Source: Eudoraea chungangensis (GTDB lineage Bacteria > Bacteroidota > Bacteroidia > Flavobacteriales > Flavobacteriaceae). Taken from it: a DNA stretch of 64,000 nt. Each line of letters opens with the position of its first letter. Position 1 is the stretch's first letter. Made by a program: the position numbers and the translations under genes. Below, one piece after another: positions 38,801 to 48,423 of this stretch. The stretch covers positions 558,001 through 622,000 of the forward strand of contig NZ_JARDUB010000003.1 of assembly GCF_029360665.1 (NCBI RefSeq). Direction: 5' to 3'. The notes below the pieces were generated by a model. The model was given only the letters and a program-made list of their open reading frames with translations. It was not told the DNA's origin and did no database searches.

Positions 38801-40531
38801 ATGAAAAATATAAAGAATATTATGAAAAACAGGTTTAAGTTTATTGGTGTGGCCTTTGTTGCCTTATCAATGTTACTAATAAATGGATGCGAAACCACCA
38901 ATTTAGACGTGCAGCCGAATCCAAACTTTTTGAGCCCAGAGTCTGCTGATATTGACTTCTTCTTGAATTCTATTCAATTGAAGGTAGCCAACTTGCATTC
39001 TGGAACAGAAGGTAGAGCAGAGAACGGATGGGCACAATTTGGTATGGAGCCCGTAAGAATACAACATGGTTTTGGACCAACGTACAGAGATTTTTACGAT
39101 CCAGGAGATTTTGATCAAATTTGGGATGATATGTATTCTGAAGTTCTGATCGATATAAGAACTATGACGCCACTAGCTGAAGAAGCGGAATTGTTTACGC
39201 ATATTGCGATTGGACAAGTTTTGGAAGCTTACGCTATGATGAACATGGTAGATTTATTTGGTGATGTGCCTTATTCTGAAGCAGCAAGAGGTGTTGAAGG
39301 AATTTTCAATCCTATTGTTGATTCAGGTGCAGATATCTATGCTGCCCTAGACGCACTTTTAGTTACTGCAATCGGTAATTTTGCCAAGAGTGAATTAACA
39401 CTTCCAACAAATGATTTGTTTTACGGTGGAGATGAAATACAGTGGGTACGTGCTGCAAACACTTTAAGAATTCGTCTGGCTGTTCAAAGCAGGCTTGTTA
39501 ACGCTGCACAATCTACAGCAACTATTAATACTATAGTTGGTGGAGGGCAGTTTATTGCTACTTCAGCAGATGACTTGCAGTTCCAATGGGGAACCAGCAA
39601 TGCTGCTCCAGATAGTAGACATCCTTATTTTGATGCTAACTATGACGGTCAGGGACCAAGTTCAGATTTCTACACTTGTAACTACTTCATGGATTTAATG
39701 GCCAATCAGTATGGTGCAATTGATCCAAGAATTAGATATTATTTCTACAGACAGCAAAGTAACTTTGATGGAGCAGATAACATTACAAAAGAGTGTATCA
39801 ACGAAAACACTATCCCATCTTGGTGGAATGATTTTGCTAATGTTTACTGTATAGTTCCTGCTACTAATGGTTATGGAGGTCTATGGGGAAGAAACCATAT
39901 GGATGATGATGGTATTCCTCCGGATGACGCATTCCGTACTCTTCATGGGGTTTATCCAATTGGAGGTCCTTTTGATGCAGATGATTACAGAAACGTTTCT
40001 GGATCAACTGCAGTAAGTGAAGGTTTAGCAGGTGCAGGTATATCTCCTATGCTTTTAGCTGCAAATACACATTTGATGCTAGCGGAATCAGCTCTTACTT
40101 TAGGAACTGTTGGAGATCCTAGAACATACTTAGAAACTGGTGTTAGAGAATCTATGAACAAAGTAGCCGCTTTTGGAGCTGGCCTTGCGACTGGTAGTGG
40201 CTTTGAAGCTACACCTGCATTAATTGATGCACATATTGCTGAGATTTTAGCAGCATACGATGCTGCGGATAATACAGGAAAATTGCGTATTATTGCAGAA
40301 CAAGTATTTATTGCATCTTGGTGTGATGGTATGAGTGCTTATAACACTTATAGAAGAACTGGGCAGCCAGATAATTTAACTCCTGCTTTTGTAGTAGAAA
40401 ATCCTGGTACTTTCATGAGGTCCATGTGGTACCCACAGACAGCCTCTGATAACAATACCAATATCTCACAGAAAGCTGCACCTGATACACCGATATTCTG
40501 GGATACAAATCCACCAGATTTCACTAGATAA
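38801..40531 (+). CDS. SusD/RagB family nutrient-binding outer membrane lipoprotein
   Basis: Surface lipoprotein that caps the SusC channel and binds its cargo; 576 residues. Lipobox LINGC places the lipidated Cys at residue 30, followed by the NLDVQPNPNFLSP segment usual in SusD-like family members. TPR-like helices follow (IAIGQVLEAYAMMNMVDLFG, DVPYSEAARG) and the end KAAPDTPIFWDTNPPDF is typical of the SusD/RagB-like-2 subgroup. Starts 12 bases after the susC stop. Confidence 0.93.
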   Translation: MKNIKNIMKNRFKFIGVAFVALSMLLINGCETTNLDVQPNPNFLSPESADIDFFLNSIQLKVANLHSGTEGRAENGWAQFGMEPVRIQHGFGPTYRDFYDPGDFDQIWDDMYSEVLIDIRTMTPLAEEAELFTHIAIGQVLEAYAMMNMVDLFGDVPYSEAARGVEGIFNPIVDSGADIYAALDALLVTAIGNFAKSELTLPTNDLFYGGDEIQWVRAANTLRIRLAVQSRLVNAAQSTATINTIVGGGQFIATSADDLQFQWGTSNAAPDSRHPYFDANYDGQGPSSDFYTCNYFMDLMANQYGAIDPRIRYYFYRQQSNFDGADNITKECINENTIPSWWNDFANVYCIVPATNGYGGLWGRNHMDDDGIPPDDAFRTLHGVYPIGGPFDADDYRNVSGSTAVSEGLAGAGISPMLLAANTHLMLAESALTLGTVGDPRTYLETGVRESMNKVAAFGAGLATGSGFEATPALIDAHIAEILAAYDAADNTGKLRIIAEQVFIASWCDGMSAYNTYRRTGQPDNLTPAFVVENPGTFMRSMWYPQTASDNNTNISQKAAPDTPIFWDTNPPDFTR

Positions 40532-40554
40532 TAAATAATTTAAAAATGTGCAAT

Positions 40555-41358
40555 ATGAAAAATTTAAACAAATTCATTTTAGGGATACTTGCCGTAAGTC
40601 TGGCCTTTGTATCCTGTGAGGATGACGACAAAGATCCATTAAGCGTTCATACGAACGATGCTAACAAATCAGCGTATGTACGTGCTTTGGTTAACCAAAA
40701 TATCTACTTAGTAGAGGAGATCCCTAGTGCAATGTTTGAAGCAACTATAGAAGTTCCAGTAGATAATGTAGCTTCTTATGACTTAGCTTTTTCTTTAATT
40801 AGTTCAAGCGGGGAGTACGATACTATTCCATTGACCACTATCACTAGTTTTCCTACAGATATTAGCTATTCCTATTCGGAACTGGCTGGTTTATTAGGGC
40901 TAACTGCTGCTGATATCGCTGGTGGAGATATCTTCAACTTCATAGGAACAAGTACAGGCAAAGATGGTAAAGTTTTTGTTGCAGACAATTTCTCTGGCAA
41001 TGTTACTGCACAACCTGCTCAGTTTAATGGTTTCACGTTTACAGTTTTAGTAGATTGTGCTCCTATTACTGACGTTGAAACTGCAGGTACTTGGTCAGTT
41101 GACATGCAAGATAGTTATGGTGATGGCTGGAACGGTGCAACCTTAGTCTTTAGTGTAGACGGTTCTACGGAAGCCTTTACTGTTTCTACAGCTCAAGGTA
41201 CAGAAGCCTCGCATACGAAGGACGTACCTTCAGGTGCTTTATTGGAGATTTTCTTCACAAATGGCGATTGGGATTCTGAGATCACTTTCCAATTATACTC
41301 ACCAGATGGTGCGCTTTATGGAGAATATGGTCCTTCGCCTGGAAAATGTGTAAACTAA
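40555..41358 (+). CDS. Lipoprotein, third gene of the SusC/SusD operon
   Basis: A 267-residue lipoprotein with lipobox AFVSC (Cys21) followed by an acidic EDDDKD retention-like sequence. The first part (about 30-165) is an unknown beta-rich domain; the last ~90 residues hold an Asp/Gly-rich beta domain with DSYGDGWNGATLVFSVDG and NGDWDSEITFQLYSPDG, a motif found in other secreted Bacteroidota proteins. I start at 40555 (MKNLNKFILG), as the ATG 9 bases earlier adds MCN before the signal peptide. Likely an accessory cargo-binding protein of the pair; cargo unknown. Followed by a strong terminator. Confidence 0.8.
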   Translation: MKNLNKFILGILAVSLAFVSCEDDDKDPLSVHTNDANKSAYVRALVNQNIYLVEEIPSAMFEATIEVPVDNVASYDLAFSLISSSGEYDTIPLTTITSFPTDISYSYSELAGLLGLTAADIAGGDIFNFIGTSTGKDGKVFVADNFSGNVTAQPAQFNGFTFTVLVDCAPITDVETAGTWSVDMQDSYGDGWNGATLVFSVDGSTEAFTVSTAQGTEASHTKDVPSGALLEIFFTNGDWDSEITFQLYSPDGALYGEYGPSPGKCVN

Positions 41359-41415
41359 ATCTTTAGTTATTAGATGAGCACTTTTATTTAAGAACTCAAC
41401 TAGTTTATAACTTGC

Positions 41416-41450
41416 AAAAACACCGTTACTAAGTAACGGTGTTTTTTTTT
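41416..41450 (+). terminator. Terminator of the SusC/SusD operon
   Basis: Perfect 10-base stem ACACCGTTAC/GTAACGGTGT (41420-41429 with 41433-41442), 3-base loop, followed by eight T and preceded by A residues that lengthen the stem. It starts about 60 bases after the last gene. Confidence 0.9.
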
Positions 41451-41601
41451 GAACTATTGCAACCCTCCTCTCCTCTATTGTTATTCTTCTTTTTCAATAC
41501 AGCAACCAACTTCTATAAACTATGTGTGCTACTAACTATACAGCCAATTAAATAGAAAAGTTATAAGGCATTCTCCTCCCCATACTTAGAAATATTTCCC
41601 A

Positions 41602-41609
41602 TACTTTTG
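41602..41609 (+). promoter_or_regulatory. Promoter -7 element for the arylsulfotransferase-like gene
   Basis: TACTTTTG, a full match to TAnnTTTG, 23 bases before the ATG at 41633. No -33 TTG at usual spacing. Together with the terminator at 41416 it suggests this gene is transcribed apart from the SusC/SusD operon. Confidence 0.45.
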
Positions 41610-41632
41610 CCAATAGCAAAGAAAATGCCCCT

Positions 41633-42961
41633 ATGAACCTAGTTAGTTTTACACGGCTTTTATTACTTACTTCTTTAATTCCCCTGGTGTTAGTTAGCTG
41701 TAGTAACACAGAAGACGTTTCTATTGGTGATGCAGAAATAGAAACCCCTATTACAAAAGAGGAAACTTCAGACATCACGGAAGAAGAGGACCCGCAAGCG
41801 GAAGTCTTTTTTTTTAATGCTGATTTAGTTTACGACGGCTTTGTATTAGTAAGTGGTGCCACAGGTAACCGTGTCTATTTGATGGATAAAGAGTCTAGAT
41901 TATTATTTGATTGGCCCTTAAATGATGCTAAACTTGGTAACGACGCCACTATCTTACCCACAGGAAAACTCCTCGCCATGTTGGAAGATCCCAACGCCCA
42001 AATTAAGTTTGGAGGATTTGGAGGAAAAATTCAAATCCTAAATAAAGAAGGGAAGGTAGACTGGGAGTTTCTTTATTCCACAGAAGACTATGTATTGCAT
42101 CATGATGCAGAAATGCTTCCAAATGGGAATATAATAATGCAAACCTGGGAGCGCAAGACAATTGCAGAAGCCATAGCGGCTGGTTCTAACTTGAATGTTG
42201 AATTATTCCCTGATGGAATCATAGAAGTAAATCCTCAGACAAATGAAATTGTCTGGGAATGGCATTCCTGGGATCACCTAATTCAAGAATTTGACGCCAC
42301 CAAGTCCAACTATGGTCTAGTTTCACAGAACCCACATAGAATAGACCTTAACTACACGCAATTGGAAGATGGGGATATGACCCATGCCAATGGTCTTACC
42401 TACGATAAGGAAAATGATGTTATTTATCTTAGTGTTAACTTCTTCAGTGAAATTTGGGTTATCGATCACAGTACTTCCACGACCGAAGCCGCCACCTCTA
42501 GTGGCGGAAATTACAACCAAGGTGGTGATCTTATATATCGTTTTGGAAATCCTGAGGCTTACCAAAACGTACTCGGTACCCGTAGATTCTTTAATAACCA
42601 CCATCCGGTACTAGACCTTCGAAATAACCAGAAAAGTATCTATGTCTATTCTAACGGACAGGATCTTAACCAATCTACTGTATATGAGTTAGCGATTCCA
42701 ACATTATTTTCCCTAGACGCAGATAAAGACAATGAACCAAAAGAACTATGGAGTTTTTCGGACCCCGAGCTTTATGCGCCAAAAGTATCTGGGGCTGTAC
42801 CCTTACCAAACGGTAATGTTTTAATAACTGAAGGCGATTTTGGTTTATGGGAAGTGACTAGAACAGGAGAAGTAGTATGGAAGTTTGTCTTTCCCGGTTT
42901 TTATTGGAGAGCTTATAGTCTCGACAAGGATGCTCCAGAAATCCTTTCACTAGAATTATAG
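41633..42961 (+). CDS. Arylsulfotransferase (ASST)-like lipoprotein
   Basis: A 442-residue protein with lipobox LVSC (Cys23), an acidic spacer (EETSDITEEEDP) and a beta-propeller like that of arylsulfotransferases: repeats such as GNRVYLMDKESRLLFDW, HHDAEMLPNGNIIMQTWERK, DMTHANGLTYDKENDVIYLS, and VPLPNGNVLITEGDFGLWEV. ASST enzymes move sulfate between phenols through a histidine; several His are present in the expected repeats but the active one cannot be assigned by eye. It may be a binding propeller and not an enzyme. Own promoter; downstream gene rlmB is unrelated. Confidence 0.75.
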   Translation: MNLVSFTRLLLLTSLIPLVLVSCSNTEDVSIGDAEIETPITKEETSDITEEEDPQAEVFFFNADLVYDGFVLVSGATGNRVYLMDKESRLLFDWPLNDAKLGNDATILPTGKLLAMLEDPNAQIKFGGFGGKIQILNKEGKVDWEFLYSTEDYVLHHDAEMLPNGNIIMQTWERKTIAEAIAAGSNLNVELFPDGIIEVNPQTNEIVWEWHSWDHLIQEFDATKSNYGLVSQNPHRIDLNYTQLEDGDMTHANGLTYDKENDVIYLSVNFFSEIWVIDHSTSTTEAATSSGGNYNQGGDLIYRFGNPEAYQNVLGTRRFFNNHHPVLDLRNNQKSIYVYSNGQDLNQSTVYELAIPTLFSLDADKDNEPKELWSFSDPELYAPKVSGAVPLPNGNVLITEGDFGLWEVTRTGEVVWKFVFPGFYWRAYSLDKDAPEILSLEL

Positions 42962-43089
42962 AAACAACTTTTTATGTGTACCCCAACTTCAATTGAGAAG
43001 TATTCTGCTCCTCCCCTAATCGATTTTTAAAAAGTGTACAAGAAAATACTCCGTTAGGCAAAGGAAACCTTTTTTCATACCTTTAAACC

Positions 43090-43827
43090 ATGCAAAAATC
43101 CGAACAAATATACGGTATAAGAGCTGTTATAGAAGCCATTAATTCTGACAGTTCTATCGATAAAATTTACATACAAAAAGGCCTTGGCGGTATGCTTTAC
43201 AAAGAATTGGAGAGTCTTATCAAAGAAAAAGGTCTCGTCTACTCCTATGTTCCAGTCGAAAAACTAAATCGCCTTACTAGAAATAACCATCAGGGGGTTG
43301 TAGGGCATATCTCTCCTATAGAATTTGCTGTATTTGAGGAATTAGTAGAGCTAACGCTAGAATCCAAAAAAGCGCCTTTGTTTCTCTTACTAGATCAACT
43401 CTCGGATGTTAGAAATTTTGGCGCAATTATTCGTACGGCCGAATGTACTCAGGTAGACGGTATAATCATTCAAAAAAAAGGAGCAGCTCCTGTAACCGAA
43501 GACACTATTAAGACTTCTGCAGGTGCCGCATTTAAAGTTCCCATTGCCAAAGTTGATCATATCCGAGATGCCATATACTATCTGCAATCTGCCGGAATAA
43601 ATGTAGTAGCCGCAACAGAAAAGACACAAAAAAGTCTTTACGATATTAATTTTAAAATCCCGATGGCTATTGTAATGGGCTCTGAACAAAGAGGGATTTC
43701 TCCCGCAATATTAAAAACCGTAGATGACAAGGGTAAAATTCCTTTACTGGGAGATATTGAAAGTTTAAATGTATCTGTTGCCTGTGCAATCTTCTTGTAC
43801 GAGGTTGTAAGACAACGGCTCCTTTAA
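43090..43827 (+). CDS. rlmB: 23S rRNA (guanosine-2'-O-)-methyltransferase RlmB
   Basis: SpoU-family (SPOUT) methyltransferase of 245 residues that methylates a guanosine of 23S rRNA. An N-terminal substrate-binding domain (QIYGIRAVIEAINSD, LTRNNHQGVVGHISP) precedes the knotted catalytic domain with its three motifs: DVRNFGAIIRTAECTQVDGI, IVMGSEQRGISP and IESLNVSVACAIFLYE. A TACCTTTA element lies only 4 bases before the ATG, so the mRNA may be nearly leaderless. Ends 4 bases from the convergent rhomboid gene. Confidence 0.95.
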   Translation: MQKSEQIYGIRAVIEAINSDSSIDKIYIQKGLGGMLYKELESLIKEKGLVYSYVPVEKLNRLTRNNHQGVVGHISPIEFAVFEELVELTLESKKAPLFLLLDQLSDVRNFGAIIRTAECTQVDGIIIQKKGAAPVTEDTIKTSAGAAFKVPIAKVDHIRDAIYYLQSAGINVVAATEKTQKSLYDINFKIPMAIVMGSEQRGISPAILKTVDDKGKIPLLGDIESLNVSVACAIFLYEVVRQRLL

Positions 43828-43831
43828 GACT

Positions 43832-44560
43832 TTATTCTTCCGAATCCTCTTTCTTAAGATGGTAAATGATTTTTAAGGGAGTATTTTCCGCTTCCTTAGT
43901 TTGTTCCATAAAATTTCCATCCGCATCAAAATGTCTTAAGAATTCATCATCTTCCTCCCTGTAATTGTCGTCTTCCCATGCATACTTTTTTGGCTTTGGC
44001 ACATTAGCTTTTAATATTATTGCCAAAAACAAGCCGGTTACAAAGCCTGCTAAGTGTCCTTCCCAGGAAACACCCTCTTTTATCGGAAAAATAAACCATA
44101 TCAGACTCCCATATACAAAGACAACAATCAATGAAAGCGCAATAAGCCTAAAATACTTTGTAAAAACTCCTTTAAAAAATATAAAACTAGCCAAAAGATA
44201 AATCAGACCACTGGCACCAATATGATAGGCATCACGACCTACCAGCCAGGTAAAAACACCTGTAAGCAAAAGGCCATAAAGAAATACTTTCCAGGAAATA
44301 TCTCGGTAAAAATAAACCAGCGCAGCGCTGAGAACAGCCAAAGGAATAGTATTGTTATACAGATGACTTATGGAACCATGAAGAAAAGGGCTAAATAATA
44401 TTCCCTTGAGGCCATCTAAGGTTCTGGGATAAATACCCCAACTATTTAAATTAGTTTGAAATTTAATTTCAAACCAATAAACTGTCCAAATAGACAATAC
44501 AGAAATCATGGGCACTAAAAGCACCCAATCGGTAAATTTATAATGATATTCCTCTGTCAT
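43832..44560 (-). CDS. Rhomboid family intramembrane serine protease
   Basis: Inner-membrane protease of 242 residues with six predicted membrane segments. The catalytic serine is in HIGASGLIYLLASFIFF (GxSG) and the catalytic histidine in WEGHLAGFVTGLF; an oxyanion-side HGSISHLYNNTIPL segment (HxxxxHxxxN type) is also present. The C-terminal ~60 residues are acidic and cytoplasmic. Substrates are unknown. Convergent with rlmB. Confidence 0.92.
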   Translation of the reverse strand: MTEEYHYKFTDWVLLVPMISVLSIWTVYWFEIKFQTNLNSWGIYPRTLDGLKGILFSPFLHGSISHLYNNTIPLAVLSAALVYFYRDISWKVFLYGLLLTGVFTWLVGRDAYHIGASGLIYLLASFIFFKGVFTKYFRLIALSLIVVFVYGSLIWFIFPIKEGVSWEGHLAGFVTGLFLAIILKANVPKPKKYAWEDDNYREEDDEFLRHFDADGNFMEQTKEAENTPLKIIYHLKKEDSEE

Positions 44561-44725
44561 TTCTAACTAACTAGAATATTCTAAACAAAAGCTTAGCCAT
44601 TTTTATGCATACTGCTATATTGTCATGGCCCCGATTTTACATTTTAAAATTAGTAAATTCATTAAATCTTTTAGAATCCAATTATTCCTATCCTAAGGAA
44701 CAAACGTATTTATTACATTTATCAT

Positions 44726-45994
44726 ATGAATGAACCTTTAGCAGAGAGAATACGGCCGAAAACACTGGAAGACTATATAAGTCAATCGCATTTAGTAGGA
44801 GAACAGGGTTCGCTCACAAGGCAGATAAAGAAGGGGATTATTCCTTCCCTTATCCTTTGGGGGCCCCCAGGGACAGGAAAGACCACTTTGGCCAATATCA
44901 TTGCCAATGAAAGTGAAAGACCTTTTTACAGTCTGAGTGCCATAAATTCTGGCGTAAAGGAAATTAGAGATGTCATTGAAAAAGCAAAACGAAGTGGTGG
45001 TTTGTTTACCTCAAAAAATCCCATTTTGTTTATTGACGAAATACACCGATTTAGTAAATCGCAACAAGATTCCCTCTTGGGAGCTGTTGAGAAGGGATGG
45101 GTAACCCTTATCGGCGCAACTACTGAAAACCCCAGCTTTGAAGTTATACCGGCACTTTTATCTAGGTGCCAGGTATATATATTAAATTCTTTTGGGAAAG
45201 AAGACTTGGAGAAACTCCTAAAAAGAGCAATGGCCCAAGATACTATTCTTAAATCCAAACAAATTACTCTTAAGGAGACCGAGGCATTACTTCGCCTGTC
45301 TGGAGGCGATGGAAGAAAACTTCTCAATATCTTTGAATTAGTCGTTAATTCAGAAGAAGACGGTATTGTAATAACCAATGAGCTTATATTAAAAAAGCTA
45401 CAAAAAAATACGGTGCTATATGACAAAACCGGAGAACAACACTACGACATCATTTCTGCCTTTATTAAGTCAATTAGGGGAAGCGACCCAAATGCCGCCG
45501 TATACTGGTTAGCCAGAATGGTTGAAGGAGGTGAAGATGTAAAATTTATTGCAAGACGCCTTTTAATTTCTGCTTCTGAAGATATTGGTTTGGCAAATCC
45601 AACCGCCTTAGTAATTGCAAATTCAACTTTTCAGGCGGTAAGCACCATAGGATATCCCGAAGCGCGAATTCTATTAAGTCAGTGTACCATTTATCTGGCA
45701 ACATCGCCCAAGAGCAATGCCAGTTACATGGCAATTAAACAGGCACAAGAAATGGTGCATAAAACAGGAGATCTTCCTGTTCCCCTTCCCTTGCGAAATG
45801 CCCCTACCAAATTGATGAAAGACCTGGGTTATGGTGGTGACTACCAATACGCCCATGATTATGAAGGAAACTTTGTAAACCATGAATTCTTACCCGAGTC
45901 TTTGTCTGGAACTACTTTTTATAGTCCAGGTAATAACCATAGAGAAAAAGTCATAAAGGAGCATCTGAAGAATTTATGGAAAGATAAATATTAG
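44726..45994 (+). CDS. rarA: Replication-associated recombination protein A (AAA+ ATPase)
   Basis: Clamp-loader-like AAA+ ATPase acting at stalled replication forks, 422 residues. Starts with [20 protein letters not shown]; Walker A is [10 protein letters not shown], Walker [11 protein letters not shown], then sensor ATTENPSFE, and the C-terminal tetramer domain ([20 protein letters not shown]). Its stop overlaps by 4 bases the stop of the convergent next gene. Confidence 0.96.
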   Translation: MNEPLAERIRPKTLEDYISQSHLVGEQGSLTRQIKKGIIPSLILWGPPGTGKTTLANIIANESERPFYSLSAINSGVKEIRDVIEKAKRSGGLFTSKNPILFIDEIHRFSKSQQDSLLGAVEKGWVTLIGATTENPSFEVIPALLSRCQVYILNSFGKEDLEKLLKRAMAQDTILKSKQITLKETEALLRLSGGDGRKLLNIFELVVNSEEDGIVITNELILKKLQKNTVLYDKTGEQHYDIISAFIKSIRGSDPNAAVYWLARMVEGGEDVKFIARRLLISASEDIGLANPTALVIANSTFQAVSTIGYPEARILLSQCTIYLATSPKSNASYMAIKQAQEMVHKTGDLPVPLPLRNAPTKLMKDLGYGGDYQYAHDYEGNFVNHEFLPESLSGTTFYSPGNNHREKVIKEHLKNLWKDKY

Positions 45995-46974
45995 AACTTT
46001 AAAAAGAGTTCTTCTACTTTCTTTTTACCCGATTCGTAGTATTCAAAAAACCATTTCCCTTCTCTTTTATACACCACGCCGTTGGTTTCCTCACTTTCGG
46101 CAATGTACATATCCGCGGTTTCTGTTTTATAAATTTTTAATCGAACCTTTGGCGATTTGTCTACAAGCTGATAACCATTGGGAATTTCCTGCGCATACCA
46201 AGTATTCTGATCAGGGCTACTACCCATGTTTACGGTAGCGACAGAAGTTGCGACTACGGCGGTCGACTTAGTAGTATTCGCTTGGGCAGCAGGAACTGCT
46301 GTTGTTTCCCTAGCCTGGACAGGGGAAGAAGGAGGCGTTGTTTTCTGTTCCGCTGTCGAAGCGTCTGCCACGGCGACAGTGCTCATTGTAGGTTCTGAAT
46401 TAGTCGTTGAAACTGTAGAAGAAACTGCCTCCTTAGCTTTTTCCGGCTCATTAGAAGGCATATTTTGCTCTTCAACTCCTGCCACGGCAGTTGATCTTGT
46501 GTTGTTCACATCCGAGGACTTTGCCAGTGGCTGTTCCATTACCTTAGATGGTGTATAGGCATATGGAATGGCCATTATAGAAACAAAGGCCCCTTCAATT
46601 GCTTCATGATAACTCTTTTCAACATCTTTTGCTTTACTCTTTCCTTCTTGTGTTGTATACACTTCTTTTGAGGTACAATCTTTTAAAACCAATGTTGCGC
46701 CGGTATAAAACATATTAGAGCTGTGCACTAAATCTACCGTAACGGCACTACATCTGTCCGCATTTATTTCAAACGGGATATTGTTGTCATAATATACTTC
46801 AAAACCTTTCTTTGTAAAAAGATGCTTAATTAGTGTACTGGTTTTATACTGATTATCCTTTTTAAAACCATTAAAGCTAACTGGGACGATGACGTATTTA
46901 TATTTATCTAATTGAGCGTATAAACCAAAACTTAAGCCCAGCATAAAAATGACCCCTAAAACTATTCTTTTCAT
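45991..46974 (-). CDS. Exported protein with Ser/Thr/Ala-rich linker, last gene of an envelope operon
   Basis: I do not recognise a named family. The 327-residue protein has a signal peptide (MKRIVLGVIFMLGLSFGLYA), an N-terminal alpha/beta domain (about 22-140, KYKYVIVPVSFNGFKKDNQY onward) recalling lipoprotein-associated TolB-N-like folds, a long low-complexity linker rich in Ser, Thr, Ala and Val (about 150-250) and a small C-terminal domain of about 75 residues with KVRLKIYKTETADMYIAES and a WFFEYYESGKKKVEEL end. It follows the DUF5723 gene by 12 bases and is probably made with it. Confidence 0.75.
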   Translation of the reverse strand: MKRIVLGVIFMLGLSFGLYAQLDKYKYVIVPVSFNGFKKDNQYKTSTLIKHLFTKKGFEVYYDNNIPFEINADRCSAVTVDLVHSSNMFYTGATLVLKDCTSKEVYTTQEGKSKAKDVEKSYHEAIEGAFVSIMAIPYAYTPSKVMEQPLAKSSDVNNTRSTAVAGVEEQNMPSNEPEKAKEAVSSTVSTTNSEPTMSTVAVADASTAEQKTTPPSSPVQARETTAVPAAQANTTKSTAVVATSVATVNMGSSPDQNTWYAQEIPNGYQLVDKSPKVRLKIYKTETADMYIAESEETNGVVYKREGKWFFEYYESGKKKVEELFLKF

Positions 46975-46986
46975 TACTTCTGTCTA

Positions 46987-48423
46987 TCAATTAAGGTTCC
47001 AAGATATGATATTTAATCCTAATTGGAAAGCAGCAAAATTGCTGTCTGCTATATTGCCATAAGACAATAAATTACTACCCATTAGATAAACATTTACCGG
47101 ACCTGCTTGCACACTAAAGCCCAGGCCAATGTTGGTTGCAGAGAATTTATCCACAGTGTAGGTAGTTTTAAGCGCCAGTATATTTCCGAACCTTCTTTGA
47201 TAAAACCCCGATAAGGCGGCCTGTGGCCCCCTGGGTCTGTTAATAGCAAATAATTGAAGACCTACACTATTTAAATATGCGGTATTCCTTGCCGGTGCGT
47301 CTATTTGTGTATCACAATCACAGGATCGCTGAGATTCGGCTTGCTTCCCGAAGTTATATCTAAAGGAAGAATAAAGTTTTACAGGCCGAATGGTGACATA
47401 ATTATCATTATTTTCTTCGAAAGGGAGCAATTCTTCAATTTCATCCACAAGGTCTTGCCATAGGTCTGCTCCAGGATCGGCCAAGGCATCTGGCAGAATA
47501 ACTTCTACTCCCTCAACAGACGCATTTCCTTTAAGACTATAATTAACAATATCTGTAGTATGATATATCATCCCCAAATCTAAAAGACTACCGGTAAGAA
47601 GCATTTGCTTGTTTAAATAGTAGGTAACGCCTACATCAATCCCCAGGCCTATATCTCCACCAAAAAAACCTCTTTGGGTAAAAAGACTTGTTACCGACCT
47701 TCCCGAATCGTCGAGGTTAAAAAGCTCGTTAAAACCAGAACTTCGAACTTTTACATCGGCACTAAGCGTATTTACTAACAAGTTATCCCGTCCAACATCC
47801 GTTAAAAAGTAGCCTTTGTTACTTGTGCTTTTATAATCAACAATGGCAGAATAAAGTTTCAGTCTTCCGCCTAAGGTAAGTTTATTATTTATTTCCCTAT
47901 TGATTCCAAAGTGAAAAACATTTAGCATCTGGCCGCTAGAATTAAGATCGCTCAAATCAAAACGACGGCCAAGTTGATCGGCATTACCATCAAACGCTAA
48001 AAAGGCCAGGTCTTGAGGCCAGTAGTTTACTACGTAGCCTTCCGTATACAATCCAAAGGAGTAGAAATTCTTAGGATTATTTCTTCCCCTAAACCCCCCA
48101 TTAAGGATGTCGATTTGAAATATTCCATTTACCTCGTCCTTTTTGGTGAGACTATTTAGGGCTCTCTCTCTTACTTTTTGATTAATATCTACTCCGTCAG
48201 CAGCAAAAAGATCATTGACCGTTACACCACTAGTAGCACCGGCGGCATATACTCCGGAAATAAAAGGTACACCCGCGTACCATTCATAGGATACCTCTCT
48301 GCCAGGATTTAGCAAAAGTGATTCAGGAATCTCAAGAAAATCATATAGAACCTCTTTATTTTGGGCACTTATTAGGTTAGAGCCTATTAGAAAGACCCAA
48401 AATAAATAGCGAAGACGCTTCAT
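46987..48423 (-). CDS. DUF5723 family outer membrane beta-barrel protein
   Basis: A 478-residue protein with signal peptide (ending NLISAQ) and many alternating hydrophobic strands expected of an outer-membrane beta-barrel; the start NKEVLYDFLEIPESLLLNPG is typical of DUF5723 proteins. The C-terminal strand ends FQLGLNIISWNLN. An NYVTIRPVKLYSSFRYNFGK segment and a QSRSCDCDTQ-like cysteine loop (KQAESQRSCDCDTQ) are notable. Its ATG overlaps the stop of the upstream lipoprotein gene by 4 bases, so they are translationally coupled. Function unknown. Confidence 0.75.
   Translation of the reverse strand: MKRLRYLFWVFLIGSNLISAQNKEVLYDFLEIPESLLLNPGREVSYEWYAGVPFISGVYAAGATSGVTVNDLFAADGVDINQKVRERALNSLTKKDEVNGIFQIDILNGGFRGRNNPKNFYSFGLYTEGYVVNYWPQDLAFLAFDGNADQLGRRFDLSDLNSSGQMLNVFHFGINREINNKLTLGGRLKLYSAIVDYKSTSNKGYFLTDVGRDNLLVNTLSADVKVRSSGFNELFNLDDSGRSVTSLFTQRGFFGGDIGLGIDVGVTYYLNKQMLLTGSLLDLGMIYHTTDIVNYSLKGNASVEGVEVILPDALADPGADLWQDLVDEIEELLPFEENNDNYVTIRPVKLYSSFRYNFGKQAESQRSCDCDTQIDAPARNTAYLNSVGLQLFAINRPRGPQAALSGFYQRRFGNILALKTTYTVDKFSATNIGLGFSVQAGPVNVYLMGSNLLSYGNIADSNFAAFQLGLNIISWNLN

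Noticed and set aside
46226-46558. Plus-strand Val/Ala-rich reading frame of 110 codons
   Set aside because: It mirrors the Ser/Thr/Ala-rich linker of the minus-strand gene.
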